64,000 nucleotides of DNA from Candidatus Rhodoferax mariagerensis (GCA_016719055.1 JADKAW010000005.1:71033-135032); one strand, 5' to 3'. Numbered from the stretch's first letter, positions 16,864 to 26,316 are shown. Made by a program: numbers and translations. Notes: generated by a model from the letters alone, not told the origin.

Positions 16864-17931
16864 CTAAGCGCGCTCGTACCATCCCTTGCTGCGGTTGACG
16901 ATGTTAACCACCAGCAGCATCACCGGCACCTCGATCAACACGCCCACCACCGTAGCCAGTGCCGCACCCGAGTTGAAGCCAAACAGGCTGATCGCTGCCG
17001 CCACTGCCAGCTCAAAAAAGTTGGACGCACCAATCAGCGCCGACGGGCAGGCCACGTTGTGCTTTTCACCCACCGCACGGTTCAGCCAATAGGCCAGGCC
17101 TGCGTTGAAAAACACCTGTATCAGAATTGGCACCGCCAGCAGCGCAATCACCAGAGGCTGCTTCAGAATGGCCTCGCCTTGAAACGCAAAAAGCAGCACC
17201 AGCGTGGCCAGCAGCGCGGAAATGGACCAGGGGCCAATGCGCTCCATCGCTGCGTCAAAGGCCGCCTGGCCCTTTTTCAATAAGGACTTGCGCAGTATCT
17301 GAGCCACGATCACCGGAATCACAATGTACAAACCGACCGAGATCAGCAATGTGTCCCAGGGCACGATGATGCTGGAGAGGCCCAATAAAAACGCCACTAG
17401 CGGCGCAAAAGCCACCACCATGATGCTGTCGTTCAACGCCACCTGGCTTAGGGTAAACAGCGGGTCGCCTCCGGTCAGGCGGCTCCAGACAAACACCATG
17501 GCTGTGCAGGGCGCAGCGGCCAGCAGAATCAACCCGGCAATGTAGCTGTCGATCTGATCGGCCGGCAGCCACGGCGCAAACAGCGTGCGGATAAACAGCC
17601 AGGCCAGAAACGCCATCGAAAACGGCTTGACCAGCCAGTTGATGAACAGCGTGACACCAATACCCTTGACGTGTTTGCGCACTTCACCCAGTGCTGAAAA
17701 ATCCACTTTCAGCAGCATCGGGATGATCATCACCCAGATTAGCACGCCCACCGGCAGATTGACTTGGGCCACCTCCATACGGCCAATGGCCTGAAACACG
17801 CTTGGCAAAAACTGCCCCAACGCGATGCCAGCCACGATGCACAAGGCCACCCACACCGACAAATAGCGCTCAAACAGACTCATCGGCGCGCCAGCGGCTT
17901 GTTTGGCGGTCACTTCACATTGCACGCTCAC
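16864..17931 (-). CDS. acr3: ACR3-family arsenite efflux permease
   Basis: This 355-residue inner-membrane carrier of the bile acid/arsenite/riboflavin superfamily has about ten membrane segments. The ACR3 signature LLAAAPCTAMVFVWS holds the cysteine essential for arsenite transport, and LNDSIMVVAFAPLVAFLLG follows. It probably starts at a GTG directly after the arsC stop (TGAGTG); an ATG (MSLFERYLSVW) 16 codons later is the alternative. As the last gene of the ars operon it exports the arsenite produced by ArsC. ArsA normally energises ArsB, but arsDA-acr3 operons are also common. Confidence 0.93.
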   Translation of the reverse strand: MSVQCEVTAKQAAGAPMSLFERYLSVWVALCIVAGIALGQFLPSVFQAIGRMEVAQVNLPVGVLIWVMIIPMLLKVDFSALGEVRKHVKGIGVTLFINWLVKPFSMAFLAWLFIRTLFAPWLPADQIDSYIAGLILLAAAPCTAMVFVWSRLTGGDPLFTLSQVALNDSIMVVAFAPLVAFLLGLSSIIVPWDTLLISVGLYIVIPVIVAQILRKSLLKKGQAAFDAAMERIGPWSISALLATLVLLFAFQGEAILKQPLVIALLAVPILIQVFFNAGLAYWLNRAVGEKHNVACPSALIGASNFFELAVAAAISLFGFNSGAALATVVGVLIEVPVMLLVVNIVNRSKGWYERA

Positions 17932-18435
17932 TCAATTGCCCTTTGCCATTTCGCGCGCGGTGCTTTGCAGCAAGGTTTTTTCCAGCTTTGCAGCGGGCAG
18001 GCTGATCAGGATTTCCAGGCGGCGCTTGAGGGCATGCACGAGCTGGCGAAAGGCTTCAAGTTTTTGGGCGTCGGTCCCATCGCCCGCCGACGGGTCAGGA
18101 TAACCCCAATGCGCTGTGGCGGGCTGACCCGGCCAGTAGGGGCACACCTCGCCGGCGGCGTTGTCACACACAGTGATCACCAGGTCCATGTGCGGTGCGT
18201 CCGCCTTGCCAAACTCGTCCCAGCTCTTGCTGCTCAGGCCTTCAGTGGAAATACCGGCTTGCTTGAGCACTTGCAAACCCAGCGGATTGGGTTGCTGGTT
18301 GTCGCGCGGGCTGCTGCCAGCCGAAAAAGCCTTGAACCGGCCGCGGCCGATGTGGTTCAGGATGGCCTCGGCCAGAATGCTGCGCGCCGAGTTGTGGGTG
18401 CACAAAAACAGGACGTTGAGTGGTTTGTCAGACAT
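17932..18435 (-). CDS. arsC: Arsenate reductase, low-molecular-weight phosphatase family
   Basis: The 167-residue protein carries the phosphatase P-loop C12-THNSAR at the N-terminus, the general-acid region YPDPSAGDG and the redox pair in CDNAAGEVCP. This is the thioredoxin- or mycothiol-linked ArsC type rather than the glutaredoxin-linked one. It reduces arsenate to arsenite for export by Acr3, whose gene follows immediately. It ends KRRLEILISLPAAKLEKTLL, a helical tail usual for the family. Confidence 0.93.
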   Translation of the reverse strand: MSDKPLNVLFLCTHNSARSILAEAILNHIGRGRFKAFSAGSSPRDNQQPNPLGLQVLKQAGISTEGLSSKSWDEFGKADAPHMDLVITVCDNAAGEVCPYWPGQPATAHWGYPDPSAGDGTDAQKLEAFRQLVHALKRRLEILISLPAAKLEKTLLQSTAREMAKGN

Positions 18436-18462
18436 TTTGCAATTCCTAAAGGTTAAAAAAGA

Positions 18463-20290
18463 TCAAGACAAGTTAGCAGCCATTTGTGACAGCCTAACGG
18501 CACCCACGGGCTCGTCCTGCAGCAAGGGAACCACCGCATATCGGGTGGCGTGGTGGCGGGTCACAGTTTCAATTTCGCGCAGTTCGTTATGGGCGCGCTG
18601 CAACAACAAGGCGGAACTCACCCGGGCCGCGGCCACACTGTTGTTGATAACCCAGGCCCAGGGCTCAATGCCGGCGCGGCGCAGGTCAGCCTGCAAATTG
18701 GCGGCCTCCAGCACCGGCGTGGTCTCGGCCAGGGTCACGATCAGCACCTTGGTTTGTTCTGGGTCTTGCAACTGCATCATGGGGGTGGTGAAGTGACCGC
18801 CTGTGCCCATCTGGCGCACGATGTCGCGGTGGTAAGCCCCGGTGGCATCCAGCAGCAGCAAGGTATGGCCGGTGGGGGCCGTGTCCATCACCACAAACTT
18901 CTTGCCGGCTTCACGAATCACCCTAGAGAACGCCTGAAACACGGCAATCTCTTCCGGTGCAGGGCGAGCGCAGGTCTTCCTCCAGTACGGCGCGCCCGGC
19001 GGCATCTAACTTGGCACCTTTGCTGGCCAGCACCTGGGCGCGGTAGGCCTCGGTCACCTCCTGCGGGTCGATGCGGCTCACGCTCAGGTGGGCGACCGTG
19101 CCGTGCAAGGTTTCCATCAGATGCGCGGCCGGGTCTGACGTGGTCAGATGCACCTCGTGGCCGCGCCGGGCCAGCTCGACGGCAATGGCTGCGGCCAGCG
19201 TGGTTTTTCCGACACCGCCTTTGCCCATGGTCATGACCAGGCCGTGGCCCGTCAGCGCTATGTCGTCGATCAGGGCTGTCAATGGGTGTTCAGCCGTGAA
19301 CCCAGCAGATAGGCCGTTCGTCATGTCGAGCGACGCGCGGCCATCCATCACCCCCTGGATCGCCACGTCGCCTTGCAACCCGCGATGACAAGGATCTTTG
19401 GCGTTTGAAGTGTCCAGCAATTGCTTGAGCGCCGTCAGGCCAAACAGGTTAAAGGCTTTGAGTTCGATGGTGTCGGTGGGCAACAGGCGCACGGCGTCAG
19501 GCAGATTCGCCAGCACCGCCTGCTCGCGTTTGAAAATAGCTTGCGCCAAAGGGTCGTTGGCCGCTTCAGACTCGGGAAAAACACCGTTAATCACCAGATA
19601 CTGCCGACTAAGGCCCAGGCTGGCCAGCTCGTCATGGGTGCGCGCCGCTTCATTTAATGTAGCAGCCTGCGCCCGTGCGACAAGTACCAGACGGGTCTTT
19701 TGTGCATCAGCCAGGGCATCCACGGCGGCCTTGTACTGGGTGCGTTGTTTTTCCAGTCCGGCCAGCGGCCCCAGGCACGACGCATCACCCTTGCCGTCTT
19801 CCAGAAACCAGCTCCAAGCGCCCGGCAGTTGCAGCATACGAATGGTGTGACCGGTGGGCGCCGTGTCAAACACGATATGGTCAAAGTCATGGGTGAGCGC
19901 GCCGTCGATCAGCAGCGCAGTGAACTCATCAAATGCGGCAATCTCGGTGGTGCAGGCCCCGGAGAGTTGCTCTTCGATACCCTTGACCACGCTCTCTGGC
20001 AACAGGCCGCGCACGGGGCCGACGATGCGGTCGCGGTAAGCCTGCGCAGCAGCTTGCGGGTCAATCTCTAGCGCGCTCAGGTTCGGCACCTCGGCAACCG
20101 GCGTCACCTGGTTGCCGATGGTGATGCCAAACACCTGCCCCACGTTGGAGGCCGGGTCGGTGCTGACCAGCAGCACACGTTTGCCTGCGCCGGCCAGCTC
20201 AATGGCAGTGGCACACGCGATCGAGGTTTTGCCGACCCCGCCTTTGCCGGTGAAGAACAGAAAGCGCGGGGGCTGGTCCAGAAACTTCAT
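18463..20290 (-). CDS. arsA: Arsenical pump-driving ATPase ArsA, interrupted by one frameshift
   Basis: ArsA is the cytosolic ATPase that energises arsenite export. Both halves of the tandem ATPase are present: FTGKGGVGKTSIA near the N-terminus and MGKGGVGKTTLAAA in the second half, each with the DTAPTGHT motif. The frame is lost at 18954-18955 (plus-strand CC in cttccggt); removing one base joins DLRSPCT to EEIAVFQAFSRVIREAG and gives about 608 residues, normal for ArsA. I chose the ATG at 20290, which overlaps the arsD stop by 4 bp. All other residues look well conserved, so a sequence error is at least as likely as a real mutation. Confidence 0.88.
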
Positions 20291-20676
20291 CCGCAGCACT
20301 TTCCGCCGCTGCAGCAATTGTTGGCGACGGCCTCTGACGGGGCAGTGGCAGCCGCGGCAGCAGAGGCTGGGGCCGCCGCGCCAATCCAGCGCGCCAGATC
20401 ATCGCGCCCTGGGTAACGTCCGGCAAAAGCTACTTCACCGTCCACCAGGGTAATGGGCAAGGACGATTCGCCCGAGCGCTCCAGCAAGCCCCTAACGGCG
20501 GCACTCTCTGCAAAAGCCATGGGCTGCTGGGCCAGGTTAAAGCGCTCGATCAACGCGCCTTGTTGTCTGGCCCAATCCACATCTGCCGAGAAATCAACCA
20601 GCTTCTGGTCAACATCGGTACCACACACGCCGCTGCTGCAGCACAGGGCGGGGTCAAAGACTTGGATATTTTTCAT
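20287..20676 (-). CDS. arsD: Arsenite metallochaperone ArsD
   Basis: ArsD hands arsenite to ArsA and raises its activity. The 129-residue protein has the conserved metal-binding cysteines C12, C13 and C18 (CCSSGVC) after VFDPAL, and a C-terminal cysteine cluster (NNCCSGGKCCG) like the vicinal pairs of plasmid ArsD. An alanine-rich linker (about residues 98-115) precedes that tail. It overlaps arsA by 4 bp, consistent with the direct physical partnership of the two proteins. Confidence 0.93.
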   Translation of the reverse strand: MKNIQVFDPALCCSSGVCGTDVDQKLVDFSADVDWARQQGALIERFNLAQQPMAFAESAAVRGLLERSGESSLPITLVDGEVAFAGRYPGRDDLARWIGAAAPASAAAAATAPSEAVANNCCSGGKCCG

Positions 20677-20712
20677 GATGGCACTCGATTGGTTTGTTGG
20701 GGGGTCAATGGG

Positions 20713-21042
20713 TCAGGGGCAGACAAGGGGCACGTGCAGCTCGGCACATTGCTCGGGGTGGCCCGAACAGCACTCGGCCGTCAAATAAGCGATCAGTTCC
20801 TGCATCAGCGCCAGGTTGGCCCGGTAGCGCTGGTAGCGCCCCTCTTGCACCACTGCCACCAGCTGCGCGTGGGTCAGTGCCTTGAGGTGAAACGACAGGT
20901 TGGTGGGCGGAACCTCTAGCGCGCTGCCAATTTCACCCGCCACCAGCCCGGCAGGTCCGGCTTTGACCAGCAGGCGGTAAATGTCCAGTCGCACGCCCGA
21001 GGCGAGCGATTCAAACACAGAGGTGGCGAGTTGTTTGTCCAT
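20713..21042 (-). CDS. arsR: ArsR/SmtB-family metalloregulator
   Basis: This 109-residue winged-helix repressor (LASGVRLDIYRLLVKAGPAG, then NLSFHLKALTHAQLV) ends with cysteines in AECCSGHPEQCAE and VPLVCP. The classic ELCVCDL motif of the E. coli type is absent, so arsenite sensing probably uses this C-terminal cysteine set, as in other characterised ArsR variants. A symmetrical operator lies just before its start (21045-21076). It lies inside the operon, between the permease and thioredoxin-like genes and arsD. Confidence 0.9.
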   Translation of the reverse strand: MDKQLATSVFESLASGVRLDIYRLLVKAGPAGLVAGEIGSALEVPPTNLSFHLKALTHAQLVAVVQEGRYQRYRANLALMQELIAYLTAECCSGHPEQCAELHVPLVCP

Positions 21043-21044
21043 GT

Positions 21045-21076
21045 TTCAATGATACAACTTTTGTTGAACTATTGAA
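21045..21076. promoter_or_regulatory. Probable ArsR operator
   Basis: Nested inverted repeats share one centre: TTCAAT (21045-21050) with ATTGAA (21071-21076), and CAAC (21055-21058) with GTTG (21063-21066). The 32-bp dyad begins 2 bp before the arsR ATG, the expected place for ArsR autorepression. Confidence 0.65.
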
Positions 21077-21107
21077 TCAAAAACATGGAACTTTCCAAAA
21101 TTTTTGA

Positions 21108-21166
21108 TAAAAACCGCCTCTAGCCCCCGTCTGCCTTGCGTCAGATGCTATCTATTCAAGAGCTAT
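21108..21166 (-). repeat. Dispersed ~55-bp repeat, copy 5 (end of the thioredoxin-like gene)
   Basis: On the minus strand it contains GAATAGATAGCATCTGACGC and GGGGGCTAGAGGCGG. It lies at and after the stop codon of the broken thioredoxin-like gene. Confidence 0.45.
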
Positions 21167-21394
21167 CTGGCCAGCCACTGCGCAACTTTATCGCGGCTGG
21201 GGACGCCGCCGGCATGCACCACTTTGCCGTCTATCACCACCCCGGGTGCTCATCACGCCATAAGCCATGATGTCGCGCAGTTCTTCGACCTTGCTCAGCG
21301 TCACGGTCACACCTTTGTCTTTGGCGACCTGATCGATCAACGCGATGGTGTTTTTGCAGTTGGCACAGCCAGTGCCGAGTACTTTGATGTCCAT
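21163..21394 (-). pseudogene. Small thioredoxin-fold (redox-active disulfide) protein, frameshifted
   Basis: From the ATG at 21394 the frame reads MDIKVLGTGCANCKNTIALI, with the CxxC of the small redox-active disulfide family, up to DIMAYGVMST. At 21240-21246 (a C-run next to a G-run) the frame is lost. In another frame the expected continuation follows: VVIDGKVVHAGGVPSRDKVAQWLAR and a stop at 21163. The intact protein would be about 77 residues. Such proteins are regular partners of the permease family encoded just upstream. Net loss of one or two bases in a homopolymer fits a sequencing error. Confidence 0.75.
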
Positions 21395-21407
21395 AAGGTT
21401 CTTTCTA

Positions 21408-21448
21408 TAAAAATAAGAGCGACTAGCGCTTATCTGGTATGGGCTAAC
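21408..21448 (+). repeat. Dispersed repeat, partial copy 6
   Basis: CTAGCGCTTATCTGGTATGG followed by GCTA matches the core of the family but lacks one flank. It lies between the permease and the thioredoxin-like gene. Confidence 0.35.
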
Positions 21449-21449
21449 G

Positions 21450-22496
21450 TCACAAAACAGCGTTAAAAACAAAGCCGACCAGCAAAATGCCAGTGGCCAC
21501 CACACCGACAAAGGTGGCGATTAGCCGAATTTTCAGCACCTTGCGCAAGATGATCATCTCGGGCAGCGACAGGGCAATCACACTCATCATGAACGCCAGC
21601 ACCGTGCCCAACGCCGCACCTTTGGCCAGCAGCGCCTGCACGATGGGGATGATGCCGGCGGCGTTGGTGTACATCGGCACGCCGATCAGCACTGCCAGCG
21701 GCACGCTCCACCAGGCGTCCTTGCCCATGAAACTGGCCATGAAGTCTTGCGGCACATAACCGTGGATGCCCGCGCCAATGGCAATACCGGCCAGGATGTA
21801 GGGCCAGACCTTGCCGACAATCTGGCGTACTGCGGCAAAACCGGCGTCCAGCCGGTCGGCCAGCGTGACATGGCCGGCGTCAAAGTTGGCCGACATCTTG
21901 GGCATGTCGCGCACCCAGTCTTCCAGATGGTTTTCCATCTTCAAGCGCCCAATGGTCCAACCCGCCACAATCGCCACGCTCAGGCCCAGGCCCAGGTACA
22001 GCAGCGCGACCTTCCAGCCAAACAGGCCAAACAGCAACGTCAGCGCCACTTCGTTGACCATTGGGGCGGAAATCAAAAACGAAAACGTCACACCCAGCGG
22101 CACTCTGGCCTGCACAAAACCAATGAACAGTGGCACCGCAGAGCAACTGCAAAACGGGGTCACGATGCCCAGGCTGGCCGCCATCACGTTGGCCGCGCCC
22201 TCGCTGCGCCCGGCCAGCAGCGCGCGGGTACGCTCGGGCGTGAAGTAGCTGTTGATCATGCCCATGACAAACACCACGCCGGTCAGCAGCAGCAGGACTT
22301 TTGGGGTGTCGTAAAAAAAGAACTGCAGCGCACCACCCAGGTGGCTGGCCCGGTCCACGGGCAAGATCGCCACCAGCGCTTCGGCGGCGGGGTCGAGCAC
22401 GTTGTAGAGCGCCAGCCAGACAACGGCGGCAACCACCAGAAACAGGACTGGCTGGCGCATGGGCCAGGGTTTGCGATCAAAAGCGAGGGTGTTCAT
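21450..22496 (-). CDS. Permease of the ArsP/DUF318 family
   Basis: The 348-residue membrane protein has about 8-10 hydrophobic segments and the family signature TPFCSCSAVPLFIGF (residues about 119-133). A second conserved block reads GVPMYTNAAGIIPIVQALL. ArsP members export organoarsenicals, and relatives are found beside ArsR and small thioredoxin-like proteins, as here. Its place at the head of the ars operon suggests a role in arsenic resistance, but substrate specificity cannot be deduced from the motif. Confidence 0.85.
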   Translation of the reverse strand: MNTLAFDRKPWPMRQPVLFLVVAAVVWLALYNVLDPAAEALVAILPVDRASHLGGALQFFFYDTPKVLLLLTGVVFVMGMINSYFTPERTRALLAGRSEGAANVMAASLGIVTPFCSCSAVPLFIGFVQARVPLGVTFSFLISAPMVNEVALTLLFGLFGWKVALLYLGLGLSVAIVAGWTIGRLKMENHLEDWVRDMPKMSANFDAGHVTLADRLDAGFAAVRQIVGKVWPYILAGIAIGAGIHGYVPQDFMASFMGKDAWWSVPLAVLIGVPMYTNAAGIIPIVQALLAKGAALGTVLAFMMSVIALSLPEMIILRKVLKIRLIATFVGVVATGILLVGFVFNAVL

Positions 22497-22608
22497 GGCG
22501 GTGAAGACGAACTCGTGCTCAAAAAGACGCAGGGGTGTGAGAAATATATGTGGCAGCTATGTTGACTGTTCAAATGGGTGGTGCCAGAACAATAGGCAAA
22601 CTTGAACC

Positions 22609-23166
22609 ATGCTCAGCAACTTTCGCCTCGCCACTGCCCGCCTGACCCTGCGACCGGTTTCCCCTGCCGATCGCGCTGATCTGATGGCACTTGAAGTGGA
22701 CGCCGAGGTGATGCGCTTTCTGAACGGCGGACGGCCTGTGCCCGATGCAGGCTTGTTCGATGCCAATTTTTTAACCCCACGCGGTGAAGAGCCCGAAGTT
22801 CTGGCCGCCCACCACTCAGCAGATGGAACCTTCATCGGCTGGTTTTGTTTGTTTGACGACGGGGTGGTCGATGGACTCCAAAGCGCAGAGATCGGTTATC
22901 GCCTGTGCCGAGCAGCATGGGGTAAGGGCTACGCCACTGAAGGCGTGCGAGCCTTGATCAAAGCGGCCTTTTACAGCTTGGGCTTTGACCGGGTTCGAGC
23001 CGAGACCATGACAGTGAACCAGGCCTCGCGTCGCGTTCTGGAGAAAGCAGGCCTGCACCCGGTCAAGACGGTTTTTCCCAACCCTGCGTCTCAAATCGCG
23101 GGAGCCGATCAGGGTGAAGTCATGTATGAAATCTGCAAGACGGAAATAGCCATCAAAGGACGCTGA
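22609..23166 (+). CDS. GNAT-family N-acetyltransferase (RimJ/RimL-like)
   Basis: The 185-residue protein has the GNAT layout: TARLTLRPVSPADRADLMAL at the start, the core strand AEIGYRLCRAAWGKGYATEG with the acetyl-CoA binding pyrophosphate loop (WGKGYATEG), and the C-terminal NQASRRVLEKAGLHPV. This subgroup acetylates protein N-termini or small amines, and the substrate here is unknown. It is divergent from the ars permease and not clearly in an operon with the transporter downstream. Confidence 0.88.
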   Translation: MLSNFRLATARLTLRPVSPADRADLMALEVDAEVMRFLNGGRPVPDAGLFDANFLTPRGEEPEVLAAHHSADGTFIGWFCLFDDGVVDGLQSAEIGYRLCRAAWGKGYATEGVRALIKAAFYSLGFDRVRAETMTVNQASRRVLEKAGLHPVKTVFPNPASQIAGADQGEVMYEICKTEIAIKGR

Positions 23167-23383
23167 CCAGACCACAAGGCGCATCCCCTGAAATAGCTGG
23201 TGGCGTGGGTGCATGCCGGACTGATGATGTTGCCGGGGATAATCCGCCGCATGGACACACTTGCATCACTTCTGGATCCCATTTGCGCGTGGACAAGATC
23301 ATCTGGGCGATGGTTTTGACCATGGGCCCGGTGATGCTGGCCGGAGCCTGGCGCTCACGCAACAAACCGGCCTGATTTCCGTC

Positions 23384-24523
23384 ATGCCGCAGTTTGCCCG
23401 CGCCTCAAACCCTGATGCCCATGTGGCATGGCTGCTACACCCCTCAGGCTGCACCTTGCAGTTGGGTCAGGACTGGCGTGGCTATGTGCCCACGCCCGAG
23501 CAGTCTGCGCCTGAGGGTGTGATTCGGGGCACGGTGGTGGTCGACAGCCGGCAATTGACGCATTGGGATGCAAATCTGACAGCGTCACTTTGGGCTTTGC
23601 TGCACCCCTTGGTGGGGCGTGGTCTGACGCTCGACCTGGCGGGTATGCCCGCAGAGTTGCGCGCACCCCTGCAGTTGGCCTTGCAGGCCCGGTCACATGC
23701 CTCTGATGTGCAGGACTCCCCCCGCCCGGCGCAAGCGGACCTGGGGCTGTGGCTTGGGCAGGCCCTGAGTTGGGCAGATCTGCGCCAGACCCTGAGTTTT
23801 ATTGGCGAACTGCTGTTGGCAATGGGCCGTCTGCACCACCGCCCCGGCGTGTTCCGCGCCACCGACTTGTGGCACCACATGGACCAGATGGGGCCGCGCA
23901 GCCTGCCTATCGTCTCACTCACCACGTTTTTGGTCGGCCTGATGCTGGCCTACATGGGCGGTGCGCAGCTGGACCGCATTGGCGCACCGGCCCTGATTGC
24001 CGATGTGGTCACGGTCGGCATCGTGCGTGAGTTGGCGGCGCTGATGACCGGGGTGATTCTGGCCGGGCGGGTGGGCGCGGCCATTGCCGCCGAGCTGGGC
24101 ACCATGGTGGTCAAGGACGAAATTGATGCCCTGCGCGCTTTGGGCATCGACCCGATGCTGCATCTGGTGCTGCCGCGCCTGTTTGGCATGTTGCTCACTG
24201 CACCGTTTTTGATTGCCTTTGCGATGGTGGTGGGCGTGCTGGCCGGCTTGCCAGCGGCATTCCTGGCCTATGGGGTGCCAGCGCCGGAGTACCTGCATAA
24301 GTCTCTGGCGGCACTGAACTGGACGCACCTTTGGATCGGGCTCTTCAAGGGCACCCTGTACACCCTGCTGGTGGTGGTGGCCGGTTGCCGCGAAGGCTTG
24401 TACGCCGGGCACAACGCCCAGGCCATTGGTGTGGCCACCACCCGCGCGGTGGTCAAGGCGCTGGTCTGGATTGTGGCGGCGGCCTGCGCCAGCACCGTGG
24501 TATTGCAGAGTCTGGGGTTCTGA
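23384..24523 (+). CDS. mlaE: MlaE-type lipid ABC transporter permease with N-terminal STAS-like domain
   Basis: Residues about 1-115 look like a STAS domain (GTVVVDSRQLTHWD, GLTLDLAGMPAELRAPLQLA). The remainder is an MlaE permease with five or six membrane segments and the coupling loop GRVGAAIAAELGTMVVKDEI followed by DALRALGIDP. In the E. coli Mla system the STAS partner MlaB is a separate protein, so here it appears fused. I chose the ATG at 23384; the frame stays open to 23261, but the extra 41 residues do not look like protein. ATPase, MCE protein and lipoprotein genes follow without gaps. Confidence 0.85.
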   Translation: MPQFARASNPDAHVAWLLHPSGCTLQLGQDWRGYVPTPEQSAPEGVIRGTVVVDSRQLTHWDANLTASLWALLHPLVGRGLTLDLAGMPAELRAPLQLALQARSHASDVQDSPRPAQADLGLWLGQALSWADLRQTLSFIGELLLAMGRLHHRPGVFRATDLWHHMDQMGPRSLPIVSLTTFLVGLMLAYMGGAQLDRIGAPALIADVVTVGIVRELAALMTGVILAGRVGAAIAAELGTMVVKDEIDALRALGIDPMLHLVLPRLFGMLLTAPFLIAFAMVVGVLAGLPAAFLAYGVPAPEYLHKSLAALNWTHLWIGLFKGTLYTLLVVVAGCREGLYAGHNAQAIGVATTRAVVKALVWIVAAACASTVVLQSLGF

Positions 24524-25270
24524 ATGGCAGAGCTGCTGCAGGTTCAGGGGCTGGGGATTGGCTGGGGTGCCCAGCTGATTCAGCGTGACCTGAATTTCAG
24601 CGTGCAACGCGGCGAGATTCTGGCCATCATGGGCAGCAGTGGCTGCGGCAAAAGCACTCTGATGCGGCATCTGGTGGGGCTGGAGCAACCCCGCCAAGGC
24701 CATGTCTGGCTGGACGGGGCGGATATTCACCAGGGCGAAGAATCCGAACTGTCGCAACTGCGCCGGCGTTTTGGCGTGAGCTTTCAGGGCGGTGCGCTCT
24801 GGAGCTCGATGTCGGTCGGTGAGAACCTGATGCTGCCGCTGCGCTTGTTCGCCAGCTTGTCCGAGCGCGCCATGGTGCAGATTGCCGAATTCAAACTGGC
24901 CCTGGTCGGCCTGCAGGATTGTTTTCACCAGGCACCGGCCACGCTCAGTGGTGGCATGATCAAGCGGGTGGCGATTGCGCGGTCTTTGATGCTCAACCCC
25001 GAGCTGCTGTGTCTGGACGAGCCCGACTCCGGGCTGGACCCGGTCAACGCAGCCCGGCTTGATCAGCTGATCTTGTCGCTGCGCCAGGATCTGGGCACCA
25101 CCGTGATCCTGGTGACCCATTCGGTGCCCAGCGTGTTTGCAGTGGCAGACCGGGCTTTGTTTCTTGATGATCGGCTCAAAACCATGACGGCTATCGATAC
25201 CCCAACCCAGCTGCTGACCCACGGCACGGCGCGGGTGCGCGAGTTTTTACAACGGGGCCCCGGCGCATGA
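24524..25270 (+). CDS. mlaF: MlaF-type lipid ABC transporter ATPase
   Basis: The 248-residue ATPase has Walker A MGSSGCGKSTL, the family Q-loop region GVSFQGGALWSSMSVGENL, signature LSGGMIKRVAIARSL and Walker B LLCLDEPDSGLDP. The start codon directly follows the permease stop. With the MlaE-like and MlaD-like neighbours it forms an inner-membrane complex that moves phospholipids between inner and outer membrane. Confidence 0.92.
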   Translation: MAELLQVQGLGIGWGAQLIQRDLNFSVQRGEILAIMGSSGCGKSTLMRHLVGLEQPRQGHVWLDGADIHQGEESELSQLRRRFGVSFQGGALWSSMSVGENLMLPLRLFASLSERAMVQIAEFKLALVGLQDCFHQAPATLSGGMIKRVAIARSLMLNPELLCLDEPDSGLDPVNAARLDQLILSLRQDLGTTVILVTHSVPSVFAVADRALFLDDRLKTMTAIDTPTQLLTHGTARVREFLQRGPGA

Positions 25271-26316
25271 GCAAGCCCACGCGTGCCCTGCGGGTCGGGC
25301 TGTTTGTGGTGTTGGGCCTGGCACTGTTGGTGGTGGCGATTGCTTACGTGCTGGGTGGCAAGTTATTCACCAGCCACGAGCCGATCCGGATGCGTTTCAG
25401 TGGCTCGGTCTATGGCTTGCAGGTCGGCTCGCCGGTGGTGTTTCGCGGCGTGGCGATTGGCAGCGTGAGCAGCATTGGCCTGGCGCTGAACGGGCGCAGC
25501 GGCCAGATCGAGATTCCGGTTGCCGCCCAACTCGACGCCGCCTTGGTCAGGCCCCTTGGGCTTGCAGCACCTGCTGGCTCGGAAGCCAGCCCGGCCGTCA
25601 GCACTGTCCAACCCACGGCGCGGCAGACTTTGCAGCATCTGATTGGGCAAGGTTTAAGTGCCCGCCTGGCCACCCAGAGTTTGCTGACGGGTCAGCTGTA
25701 TGTGGATCTGGATCTGCGCCCGGACCCAAGCCGCCTGCAGATCGCCAGCCCGCCCGAGGCTGTGCCCGATGTGCCCACCCTGCCGACCACCCTGCAGGCG
25801 CTGCAAGCTCAGCTTGAAGGGATCGACCTGAAGGCCGCCCTGAAAGATGTGGCGGCCATCGCATCTGCCACGCGCGTTTTGCTGCAAGACCCGCAACTCA
25901 AAAGCGCGGTAGCCAATGCGGCGCAGCTCACCGCTGACTTGCGGGTATTGACGCAGTCGCTGCAGCGCGAGCTGGGACCGCTGTCCAAGGCCACACACAA
26001 CACCCTGACCGATGCCCGCCAGGCAGCCACGGCACTCAGCGATGCCGCCACCCGCATCGCTCAGACCGCCAAGCATCTGGACGCGACTCTGGCGGCGGAT
26101 TCGCCCTTGTTGCAATCATTCCAAAACAGCACCCGTGAGCTGGCTGCCACGGCCATCAGCCTGCGTGAAGCCACCGGCGAAGATGCCGAGCTGGTGCAAA
26201 ACCTCAACCGTGCCACCCGCGAGGTGTCGCGCGCGGCTCGCCAGCTGAGCGAGTTGAGCCAGCTGATCGAGCGCCAGCCCGATCTCTTGTTACGCGGCAG
26301 AAAGGCCAATCCATGA
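25267..26316 (+). CDS. mlaD: MCE-domain lipid-binding protein (MlaD/PqiB family)
   Basis: This 349-residue protein has one N-terminal membrane anchor (LRVGLFVVLGLALLVVAIAY), a single MCE domain (FSGSVYGLQVGSPVVFRGVA) and a long C-terminal helical region (about residues 175-345) of alternating hydrophobic heptads. Typical E. coli MlaD is about 180 residues and lacks such a tail, which may form a periplasmic coiled-coil conduit. It overlaps the ATPase gene by 4 bp (ATGA) and the lipoprotein gene by 4 bp. Confidence 0.9.
   Translation: MSKPTRALRVGLFVVLGLALLVVAIAYVLGGKLFTSHEPIRMRFSGSVYGLQVGSPVVFRGVAIGSVSSIGLALNGRSGQIEIPVAAQLDAALVRPLGLAAPAGSEASPAVSTVQPTARQTLQHLIGQGLSARLATQSLLTGQLYVDLDLRPDPSRLQIASPPEAVPDVPTLPTTLQALQAQLEGIDLKAALKDVAAIASATRVLLQDPQLKSAVANAAQLTADLRVLTQSLQRELGPLSKATHNTLTDARQAATALSDAATRIAQTAKHLDATLAADSPLLQSFQNSTRELAATAISLREATGEDAELVQNLNRATREVSRAARQLSELSQLIERQPDLLLRGRKANP

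Noticed and set aside
23251..23380. Possible small membrane protein reading LASLLDPIC then DKIIWAMVLTMGPVMLAGAW
   Set aside because: It needs a frameshift to join the two parts and has no known family; kept only as a note.
23915..25222. 435-residue minus-strand frame opposite the Mla-like genes
   Set aside because: Composition rich in Q, H and G is typical of an antisense shadow in GC-rich DNA; the plus strand carries clear MlaE/MlaF motifs.
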